64,000 bases of DNA from Saccharina japonica (taxonomy: Eukaryota > Sar > Phaeophyceae > Laminariales > Laminariaceae), in assembly GCA_008828725.1 (NCBI GenBank), contig MEHQ01000708.1, forward strand, positions 87,775 to 151,774. Reading direction: 5' to 3'. Positions 44,936 through 56,900 of this stretch are shown piece by piece. Below the pieces are notes generated by a model that was given only the letters and a program-made list of their open reading frames with translations, had not been told where the DNA came from and made no database searches. Each line of letters begins with the position of its first letter. The stretch's first letter is position 1. A program made the translations under genes and the position numbers.

Positions 44936-47900
44936 ATGGCGGCGGTGGCGAGTTTCCCCGCTGCGGAGGACGGCCGCGGATCGCCTTCCCCTACCAAGCG
45001 GTTCGAAAGCTCATCACCACAGCATCAGCAGCAGAAGCAGCAGCAGCAGCAACAACAGGATCTATTAGGGTCCCACCGCGATGGACACGAAGAGCAGTCT
45101 CTCGAGTCTCCTTCCTCGAGGTCACCGTCGACCTCTACTTTGCCCAGGATGGTGCCTGTTGTGTCTCGGCCGCTCCCTCCTCGAGATGCGTCACCCACAG
45201 CACCCAGCCAACGGCAGTGGACGGGGCCTGGGAAGACAAACACCGTGGTCAACGGTCTCACGTTTCGGTCGGATTTCGACTCGGGCAACCTCATGAAGGT
45301 GGTGCCCCCCCCCGCCGAGCAGGAGGGAGCGGATGGGGTATATCAGCTGTGGACCGCTAGGTGAGTAGCGCAGAGAGCACTTTAGGATAATCTAGATTCG
45401 AACAGGCTACATATGTATGTACGTACCTGGTACACATCATACACACGATGACACACGAACGCGTATCATCGTATCGATGAAACTGATTGTTTTTTCTTGT
45501 ACGTCTGTCCCTCAAAAGCCACGGATGCACATTATAACAGTAAACTTGACCTTTTCGTGGCAGTGCCCGCGGCAATGACCGGGGCAGTACCCGTGGTATT
45601 CCGCGGCATGCCGCGGTATGCCGCGGGGTTACCATCTGCCGCAGTACGTGCCACGGTTGTGCCCACGGCAAGGTCCGCGGCAATGCTCACGGCAAACCCC
45701 ACGGCAAGACCCACGGCAAAATCCGTGGCAAGACCCGAGGCAAGTGCCGCCGCAACACCCGCGGCAACTCACGGGTCTTTCCACGGGTCTTGCCATGAGT
45801 CTTGCTGCGGTAAATGCCGTGGGCCTTTCTGCGAGTCTTTCCGCGGGTCTTTCCGCCGTGCTTGCCGCGGTAAACACCGTGGGTCTTTCCGCGGGTCTCT
45901 CCGCGGGGATTGCCGCGGAATTTTCCGCGATTATTGCCGCGGTGCTTACCATGGGTATTGCCGCGGGTATTGCCGCGGTGCTTAACGTGTCGTGCTGGGG
46001 CTGACCGCGGGCCTTACCGTGACACGCCACGGTCCTTGCCGTGGAGCTTGCCGTGGACCTTGTCACGGCTTTCGTTTCGCGGCATGGTCCGCGGCATGCA
46101 TATCAAGGCAGTGCTCGCGGAACCCCGCGAAAAAGACAAATAATGTGGGGCAGCGGCCAAAAACTGGTACACCTGGTCCGTTTGGGGCCAAAAACAGGTA
46201 ATACTAAAATCAAGTTTAAAACGCACCCCACGAACCTGCCGTTCCTTGCAACGCAAAGTAGTTTTTTTTCATGTTCTTCGTGCTCGCCCGGTGGCTACGT
46301 ATACGAGTAGCTGCTATTAATAGTACAAGGAACAAACGCCTGCTGCTGTATTCTCCCTTCTCAGCTTGCGACACCCCTCCTGGTATTCCAAGTCAACCAC
46401 AATCCCGAAGGGGAGCCTTTTATCTCGTATTCTTTCGGCGGAAGTGTGCAGGCAGATATATATGTGTGTCGCTCGAGTGGCGTGTGGTGCGCGGTGCAAA
46501 GGGAGGAGGGGGCCTCCGCGTACGTCGGCGTTTGTATAGGGGGCATAGGGTGGAACTATGAAGGGCCTCTGATTGGCTTAAACACGACAAAAAAAGGTGA
46601 AAGTGAAGCAGAGTAGACTAAATCAGGTATACCTGGGTTTCAAAGAGGCAAAAACAGGTACAACGAGTTTTGGACCAATGGCAGGGCACGTGGAGTGCGT
46701 TTTTGACTTGATTTTAAGTATGTGTCTGTTTTTGGCCGCAAACGGACCAGGTTTTTTTTTTTTTTTTTTTTTTTCTCCATCCCATTTATTATCTTCGCCC
46801 TTCCTTTCTCTCTCCTTCCTAGTCGTAACTCAGATCCGGGGTCACAAAGTAGGCTCCTCTCCCTCCTCCCCCACTACGGTTCTTGCCTTGCATTTTTATC
46901 GCGAGAAGACTTCAGCTTTTTCTTCCCTCGTCGACTTGCATCGAATTGTGCCTACCCACGCTGCTACTATTAATAGGCGCTCTCAGCAGTCAGGTATACC
47001 TGCTTTTGGCCGCTGCCCAATAATGTATAGTCATGGGTCTTCCTGACCTTCACGCAACGTACCAACGACCGGAGGCCGGCACGTCGACGAGAAACCACTA
47101 GAAATGCATCGTGCACCAATCCCCATCAAACACACACTTGCCTCGTGTACTCATTGCTGGAACTCCTCAACACTCAATATACACTGCAGTACACTGGGGA
47201 GCAGCACGGCAACGCGTATCGTGGTCGCTGCATTAGGGTATATATTGCTGTAAACACCTCAAAATAAACTGTAAAGATAAAACACATCGTATTGCTGATA
47301 TCGTACGTCCGTCGCGTCGATGACAGAGACTGCGAAGGCGGGCCGAACACCAAGCGCAACTCGAGCTGGTTCTACTTCGGCGTGGCTGGTGGGTCGAGGG
47401 ATCAGATAATCTCTATGGTGAGCCTGGTATCCGTGATTACGCGATACCGCTCGCCGTGCGACTAAGACCCACGCACACATGCTCGTATGCAAGTTGTGCG
47501 TTGACACCATCAGCCTGGGGGTACCGTTCGTGTTCTAACATACGCTGCTCTCTTTGGAACCAACACTCACGATGCTTAAACGTCATACAAGTATAACTCG
47601 ACTGTAGCATGCAGCCATACATAAGACACATGTATAGTATGTACCAGGTACCAGGTATTAGGTATTAGGTAATACTTTACTCGCCCTTTGCCACACTTGT
47701 GCTTGTTCTGAAACCTTCACATTTTTTGCGCAGAGGCTCATGAACTTGAACAACCAGAACGCGCTATACAAGCACGGCATGACACCGGTGTTCCGGCTCT
47801 CGGGAAACCCGCTGTGGACGCGCCTCAAGCAGAAGGTTACGTTCGAGGTGAGGTGTCATAGTTTGCATTGCTCGACTGACTCGTAGCGAGCGGTCCATCG

Positions 47901-50900
47901 CCCCTGATTCCGAGAAAAAGGCGGATCTTCGAGCAGAGGCGACTCTACTCGTGCATGCGTACTGGTAGATGATATTCAGCCAAAAATAACCTGCCACAAG
48001 CGGCCACGTTTTTCAGCTGCGCGATCTCTTGTGTCAACCAGTTTGTCTGTTTCTCCACGACCGCTAAAGTGCCATGAAGGTACCACACCACGCAGTCACC
48101 ATGAAAGCATCATAACAGCACCATGAAAGCTCCATGGAAGCTGGAGACACCATGGAAGCACCACGGAAGTCCCCATGGAAGCACTGCTTCAATGGAAGTC
48201 CCATAGAAGTCCCATGGAAGCACCATGGAAGCAACATGGAATTCCAATGGGAGTACTATAAAAAGCATCATGGAAGTCCCATGGAGTCCCATGGAACCAA
48301 CATGGAAATCCCATGGAACCAACATGGAAATCCCTTGGAACCAACATGGAAATCCCATGGAACCAACATGGAAACCTCATGGAACTAATATAGAAATCCC
48401 GATGAAAGTTCCATGGAAGTTCCATGGAAGCACCATGGAAGTATCCATGGAAGAAACTGTGCTTCCATCGAAGTCCCATGAAAGCACGATGGAAGAACCA
48501 TCGGAGTCCACATGGAAGCACTGTGCCCCGTCCCCCGATGGGCGTACTCACCATGAAGGCATAGACGTCCCCATGTAAGCACCATATAAGTCCTAATGGG
48601 ATCTCCATGGAAGCGCCACGGAACCTCCCATCGGGGCAATATGCTTCCATGATGCTTCTATGGAAGTCCCCATGGAAGCACTACTGTGCTTTTGAGGAAG
48701 TCCCATGGGAATCCCATAGATGAATCATGGGAGCCCCATGGAAGTGGATGCACCATGAGAGCACCATGAAAGGCCTCCATTCAAGCACTGCTGTGCTCCC
48801 ATCGAAGTCCAATGGGAGTCTCCGTGGAACCACCACGGAACCACCACGGAACTATCATGGAAATCCCCATGGAATCACTGTGCTTCCGTCCTCCCCATGG
48901 GAGCACCATGGCAGCATGAAAATCCTCGTGAAACCACCGTCGGAGTAGCGAGCACCATGGAAGTTCCTATGGAAAAGCCATATAAGTTGCCTATAGAGAA
49001 GCATCATAAAATAACCACGGAAGTCGCCATGGAAGCAGCATGAAAGCAGGGAAGTGCCCATGGAAGCGCCATGGGAACGCCATGGAAGTCCCGATGGAAG
49101 CAAGCATCATGGAAGTTCCAATGGAAGAACCATGGAAGTGCCAAGAATTTCCCGATGGAAGCACCATGATCATGCTTCCATGGAATTCCCCATGGAAGCA
49201 TGGACGTCCCCGCGGAAGCACCATGGAAGCCCTCATGGAAGCACTGTGCTTTCATGGAAGTTGCATGGAACCACCGTGGAAGTGCCATGGAAGCTGGAGG
49301 CGCCATGGAAGAACCATGGAAACACCAACGGACGCATGGAAACCCCGTGGAAGCACCATGGAAGTCCCCATGGAAGTACCATGGGAGCACCATGGGAACA
49401 CTATGGAAGTACCATGGAAACTATGCTTCCATGGATATCTCATGGAAGCACCATGGGTTCCATAATCTCCATGGACGTCTCCATGCAAACACTGTACAAG
49501 CACCACGGAAGCACCACGGGAGCACTGTGCTACCATGGACGTCTCCATGAGGCCACCATGGACGTATGGAGGTCGTCCCCATGGATTAACATGGTGGGTC
49601 CATGGGGACTTTCACTGGGACTTCCATGGAAGAACAGTGCTTCCATAGGGACTTCCATGATACTTACGTGGAACTCCCATGAGACTTCTAAGAGCCTTCC
49701 ATGGAAGCACAGCACTTCCACGGGGACTTCCGAGTGCTTGAGTGTTGCTTCCATGGGACTTTCATCGAAACACAGCAGTGCTTCCTAGAGATTTCCATGG
49801 AAACACAGTGCTTACATAAGGGCTTTGGGGTGTTTCCATGGTGTTTCCTGGCGCTTCCAGGCTTCCATGGGAAATTCAATGGTGCTTCTATGGGACTTGC
49901 ATGGAACTTCCATAGAATCACTACTGCAACTTTAATGGGGACTTCCCATGGAACTTCCATGGGACTTCCATATTTTTTTCACGGAAACACAGCAGTGCTT
50001 CCATACGGATTTCCGTGGTGTTTCCATGCTATGGCTTTCATGAGACTTCCATGGAAGCACAGTGCTTCCAAGGAGACTTTTATTGTTTTTCCATGCGACT
50101 CAATACGAGTTTCATGGAAGCCCCTCTTTCCACGAGATAACTCAGGGGACTTCCATGCAAGGACAGTGCATGCTTCCATGGGAACGTCCATGCGTACTTC
50201 CATGGTGGGGCTTCCATGGCACATGCATGGGAATTCCATCATGCCTCCAATGGAGTTCCATGGTGCTTCCATGGTGACCATAGCTGCCAGTAGGGATTAA
50301 GATACGTCCATGGTTCTTTTGGGGTGTTTTTCGTGCTACCATGGTGCTTCCATGGAATTTCCATGGTGTTTTCATGGTACTTCCACGGTGATTCAATTGT
50401 TCCTCCATTGTGTTTCTACGAAATTACCACTCACCATCATGAATTGCCCTCGCTAAAGTACCACACCACGCACGAATGCGAATAGTTTTGACGAATATTC
50501 GCGAAAACTCTCCGTCGAATACGTAGCATTCGTCCACGAACGAATGTTTGCCCCACGTTTGGAGAGACTATTCGTCCACGGACGAACATTCGCCTATGTT
50601 TTCGGGAAAGTATTCGTCCATGGACGAATATTCGCCCACGTTTTGGAGATACCATTCGTCCACGGACGAATATTCGCCCATGTTTTTTAGAAACTATTCG
50701 TCCATGGACGAATATTCGCCCATGTTTTCGAAAAAGTGTTCATCCACGGACGAATGTTCGCCCACGTTTTCGAGAAAGTATTCGTCCATGGACGAATATT
50801 CGCCCCATGCTTTTGAGATGATGTTCGTCAGACGCCGACAAATAGTTTGCCTACGTCAGATGAATACTTTCCGCACGGATGCTGAAATACCTGTGTCGTG

Positions 50901-53900
50901 ACCACAAAGCAGAAAATAAAGGGAACATAAATAAGAGCTGCGGGGCTCGAACTCACGTCCTCCACACAACTCAGAGTTGCACACATCATTTTTCACACAA
51001 CCCTGCCCCCAATTTTAAGGGCGGTTAATACATTTATTTTGAATCAAAACAGTCCTTATATTTAGGGACCTAGTGGTACCTGGTGGCCTTTTTTGTTTTG
51101 AAAACATTTCTTACTCTTGCTCTTTCTACAGCAGTATATTCCTGTTACTGCCGTTTATCTAGTATTAGTGCTTGGGTCATCGCCTGGTTTTATGCACTGC
51201 TGTGAGAAAGTACAAATTAAATAAATTCATACTGGTACTTACTACGTATCATACAAGTAATTAGTTGCGCAAAACGAAGCGAGCACTGGCATACTGGCAC
51301 ATTATTTATGTGATGTTGACAGTTACTATTATACCTGGTATAGGTTTGTACCAGGTATTCGTTACTCGTTCAATTTTCGATCAATAATTCGTACCAGGTA
51401 CGCATATACGCTAAAGTATTCGCCCAACGTTTTTGAGAGGGTATTCGTTCCACGAACGAATACTCGCCAAAACCATCCGTCGAATAGGTAGCATTCGCCC
51501 ACGGACAAATATTCGCCCACGTTTTCGGGATACTACTCATCCACGGACGAATATTCGACCACGTTTTCGAGATGCTATTCGTCCGCGGACGAATATTCGC
51601 CCACGTTTTCGAGAAAGTATTCGTCCATGGACGAATACTTGCCCCATGTTTTCGAGAAAGTATTCGTCCATGGACGAATATTTATCCCACGTTTTTCAGA
51701 GACTATTCGTCCACAGACGAATAATCGCCCCATAAACCGAACTTGAAGACAACGAATACGAATACCTACTTGTATTCGTATTCGTGTGGGGTGTGCAAAG
51801 TACGTGCAGAAAAACAAAAGCATGTCCATCGTCGAACTGGGAGTGTAGCAGTGCAGCAGCGTATACAGCTCTGGAGCAACGCCAATGGCCTCCCACTCGT
51901 CGCCGACCGCTGTCTTATCCACTTGAGGAATCCACTCTTTTTTCTTTGTTCCTGAGCGATAATATTCTGCTGCCACCGCCATCGACGCTGCCTGCGCACA
52001 GGAAGAAGGACGGCATTTGAAACTCCAATTTCAGTTCCGTTTCACTAGGGACTCGGAGGAAGTGCTGTTCGCGTTTTGCTTCCCACACAGCTATGAGGAT
52101 TGCAAACGTGATTTGGAGCGCTGCGAAGACCAGGTAGGTGCTTGGATTCGAGGCTGGTCGAGGCGGGGGGGGCAGGGCAGAGAAGGAAAAGGGCCCCGCT
52201 TGCCCCGTGAAAACCTCGGCGCCTAGATGTGCGCGTGGCGAATGGTTACTCTTGTTTGCTAATGAGTCGTGTGAGGACCTACTCGTAGGACAGCACATGT
52301 TTTTGGAAACTATCAGTGGCCGAGGTTAAAGAATAATTCATCAGACTGGATTGCGTAGCCTGGTTGATTGTGCTCCTGCTGTCTGCTTGTGCTCAGGCTT
52401 CCACCACATTCCGCTGACACTTGCACGGCAGGCTAGAAGAGGCGGCATGGCCGTGCAGGCGTTGTTGACTCCAAAGGCTGGCCCAACGGGCTATTACCAC
52501 CGAGAACTCCTTATTCGGACACCTGAGGGGAGAAGGGTGGACCTCATAACGGTCACGGACTGTCACGGCATCCTGGTGATTGATGCGGACCCGGATAGAG
52601 AAAAGCAATCTGCTGTGAATGTTGATCAGCTCTTCTTCCATGTATATCGCCAGTAAATATCAGACCGCCGTCAACTGGTTAGCCACAGCAACATAGGAAA
52701 GCTGCGCGTGCAGAGTAGAGGGACCGAGAACGGACGAGAGTAACACGACGAGGAGTCCACACTACCTGCTGCTTGCATCCAATGCCGACGACGCGTTGGT
52801 TGGACCCATTTGTGAAGGAGCCCTCCCGGTCGCGAGGCTTGGGCCGACGCACACCCGACCGTGGGAAAATATTTTCTAGCGATTCTCGGAACGGTTGCTA
52901 TATTGGTCAGCGTATTTTCGATGCAGACGATTTGCTGAGCAGGAATTGCTCCTTCTCCAAATCGTCGTCATGGAAAGTTTCCGATGGTTCTTGCCGCAAC
53001 ATATTTATTTGGTCGCTCATCGCCGAACTCTCTTTCAGGACGAGCGGGAGTCTCGAATTGATCCCCACCTGTTCCCGGAACTCCCTTGGAGACGCAGACC
53101 GTTCAAGTTTGAGGGCAAAGGCATTGTCTTCGTCTCCGCGAGGGTTCACCCGGGGGAGACTCCGGCTAGTTTCGTCTTCCAGGGCATACTAAGGTGTGCA
53201 CCTGTGTTCCAGTGCATACATTCGTTTTTCAGATGCAATAAAAACGCCCATTCCATATAGATATCGTTACCCTTTGGTAGAGATATCACTGCCGCTTCTT
53301 TGTTGATCACCACACTATCATCTTCCTGCTACCAAGGAGGAACACCAACTCCTGCTGTGTGTCGGGCAAGCTATTGATGGTAGACGTACAGGATGCGTGA
53401 AACGTATACTGTGGTCGGCTAACCGCAAAAAGGCGCACCCACGCCGCGCCGCCCTAGTGTTCTAACAGTCACCGTGTCGGTGAAAGCTGAACATTTTCTG
53501 CACAAGGTGGAATAAATGGAATTTTCTAGATTTTATTCAAAGTGGAGTAAATGTAGGCCAAAGTGAGGGTGTTATATGTATGTTCGCCGGGAAAGAGCTA
53601 CAATGAGCTGCGTACATGAGCTATGATGATCATGTTTTGGTGTTGTTCGGGTAGGGCAGGGAAGGAGTTGGAATTATCCCATCCGACATAAACAAAAATA
53701 AATGTAAATTGAAAGGAATACCAAGGGTTTCACACCCCGGACAGATCAGCTCGCCGTAGCTCGAGCTAGCTCTTTAAAGAGCCAGCTCACCGGTGAGCTA
53801 CGTGAGCTACATGAGCTACACATGTTTTCCTTCGCTTGAGCTATAGGCGATAGCTCATTTGCACATGTTTTCAAAGCTTGAGCTATAATCGGTAGCTCAT

Positions 53901-56900
53901 CTGCACACATATGTCCGGAGTGAGCTATATGATCTGCCTGAGCTAGCTCATTTTGCCCAAAATGAGCTATAGGAGCTACATGAGCTACGCATGTTTTCAA
54001 AGCTTGAGCTATAATTGGTAGCTCATCTGCACATGTTTCGAAGGCTTGAGCTATAATCGGTAGCTCATCTGCGCATGTTTTCAAAGCTTGAGCTATTATC
54101 GGTAGCTCATCTGCGCATGTTTTAAAGGCTTGAGCTATAATCGGTAGCTCATCTGCACATGTTTTGAAAGCTTGAGCTATACACGACACGTGAGCTAGCT
54201 CATGAGCTGTCCGGGGTGTGAAACGGTATGCTTCCCGTTTCCTTCAGGTTTCTCCTGGATTCGATTGACCCTCGCGCTGCGGAGCTTCGGCGGAGATTTG
54301 TTTTCAAGGTATGATACCTAAATTTGTACCAACGCGAGGTTGTGTGGAGATCGCACAGAAGGCGCCATTTGTTGAAACGCAGGGCGCCGCAGTCTCTGCG
54401 GAGAATATTTCGCTAGATTGCTTCGCATGGAGGCTAAATCGTCAAGGGTGACAAGTCATGTGTGCCGACGAGCAACGCCGAGGTATGGCTGTACCCCGCG
54501 CCTACGGCCTTCGTCTTTCTCCCTTGTCGATGTAAGAGTAGCATGCTAACACGCGAACTCTTAACTAGTTTAGTACTGCCCTCTAATTCCAAGATAAGCT
54601 TATAATCTGACTCTAATTCCAAGTGTTTTGTGTCCACAACCTGAGTGCACTCCTTAAGGCCTAAACGGGTCAAGGTTAAAGTGCCTGCACGGCCATTATT
54701 GCAGCTACAATCAAGCGTTCGGGGGGTTGTGCTGCCGATGATATGCCCGAACCGTGGCCTGCTGGCACAACCGCTTAGACATTTGCGTCCTTCTCCGTCG
54801 TTGCCGTCCAGGTCTATTAACAGCGTAGGCGGAATTCGTGTCTTCGGCTTGGCCTGTAGTCACAATGCCGTTTGACACAGACTCGCGTTGAATACCAAGC
54901 TTCCAGTTTGATAAGCCTGTAGCCCCACCGCAAGAGCTGTCGATGTGCCTGCGCGCTGCTGCACACTAACGAGGCTCATAACCTACTATTCAATGTTATT
55001 AGAACAGCATTACGCATTGTATATACCTGGTGCCACTCAAATGGCTGACCGATGAAGGTCTTCAGAGGTTAAAGGAGAGTCGCTGAGAGACAAGCTGAAG
55101 AAATATTGGTGTTGTATTAATAGAAGTGGCGCTCGTTGGGCCAAGAAACGCTAGGACGATGAACTTGCAAGCTTCAGATGAGGGCGAGACAAGTGGACGA
55201 GTGGACGCGAGGGTGTACAAACACTCCAGTTCCTCTGATCTGTGATGAAATTTTGCGGTAACTTCTCGCTGCAGCTTTTTGCCTAAAACCGACTGATGAA
55301 TGATGAAGCTCCTCAAGCTATCTCATTACTCATACGATGTAATTACCCCAGCCGTACCTTACAGCCAATATAGGCCCTTGATAACATTTCCCTTACAATG
55401 TAGTGAATTTCCTGGAAAAATCCGGTCCTACATCACCCGCCCCCTCCGACCGCCCTATTGACGGCCCACCAAGCTTTCCTGCTGGCACGGCACGTCGACA
55501 CTCTTGCGTCGGGACCGTGCGGGCTAAAAATGGTGCGCCTCTTCCCGCCCATGAACATGAGCCCTAATCGCGCGCAACATCTCGTCCTCCCCTCCTCCCT
55601 CTAACCCTCGCTTGCCCTCTTATACGACGGCGCGGTGGGCTCAACCCCTTCAGGACTGCACCCACGCTTTTGCGGACAAACTACTTGATATTACTCAGGG
55701 ATACGTTTTGGCAGTAATACTAGACGGCTCAGGTTTTGACCAATCTGCCAGAGGATCAAAAATGAAAAACAAAACACTTGCTCCCTTTTCACGGGCGTTT
55801 TTTTTTGTCGCTCGCGCGTGCGTACCCGTGTTCGCGTGCACGCCGTGCAGTTGGTTCCGCTCATGAACCCCGACGGAGTGGCGGCGGGTCACTTCAGGCA
55901 GGACTCTTACGGGAACAACCTGAACCGGCACTACGCCGACCCGCACCCGGAGAAGCACGCCTCGGTGTACGCTGCCAAAGCGGTGGTCATGCACTACGCC
56001 GCGAGACCGGTCGGGAGGCAAGCGAAGAAGCGGGGATAGGACCATACTGTTTTCTGCCTCTTGCGTATCGGAGCAGTTTTTATGCATTCCTTAATGGTAA
56101 TTTCCACGACACGCGTAGTTGCTGTAGTGCTTATGCAGCGTTTGTGTAAGACGATTCCACAAGCAGACAACCGCGCTGTCATCGAAAAATAACGAAAACA
56201 ACACACCCCAACCCACATATACCGGTTCCCGTGGTTTCCAAATGGGTGAATGATTTATGCTCCGGGCGTTTTCGCTCGACCCAACTACTCGCACCTCCGC
56301 TGGGGCACTACTTCATCTTCCGGCTGTCATTGGCGAGCACTCACGAGTCTCCACCTTTGCCCGCGCCTGAATGCCTGCTTGGAAAACTGATTGACAGGGG
56401 GCGGCTCACGTTGTACCTCGACCTACATGCACACGCTTCCTCCAGAGGGTGCTTTATGTACGGTAACCACTTACCCATGCTTGAGGATCAGGTGAGGAAA
56501 GCCATCGCACGGAGGCGGCGCTGATGCGGTACAAGTTGTTAAGACATGCACCACATTCGATTTCCCCATAAATCAGCGCTGACTCTTGTGGATAAGTGAT
56601 TGTGGTGCATAGTATAACAAAAAAAATACAATCCGGGGTCGACTGGCTGTTAAGCACAGGACCTCAGATTTAATCCACAGGTTGCAACACCTTTCATCAA
56701 TGCTGCCGTAATACGAATATCTTCAGCTCTTGCGATCGCGGAGGCCTCGTGTACACGAAAATATGGTGCATTTTCTTGCCTGTAGAATGTTTCAAGTCAC
56801 ACCATGGGTTTCAGTTGTGAATTTGCTTTACAAAGACCAAGAGGGACCACGGGGGACTTCAAAAGTTGTCTACCGCTGACTTATGGGCAAGTGATTAGGG

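Noticed and set aside
49054-49788. 244-codon open frame rich in Trp, His, Gly and Met
   Set aside because: It is a direct translation of the CCATGGAAG word array and other frames there are equally repetitive.
50548-50901. 14-residue repeat protein (YSSMDEYSPTFSRK type)
   Set aside because: Produced by the 42-bp palindrome array; no start context or flanking exons, and the array also sits in a real gene's intron.
53746-54189. Minus-strand frame with AQAFKTCADELPII repeats
   Set aside because: Again a 42-bp repeat artefact between perfect terminal inverted repeats.
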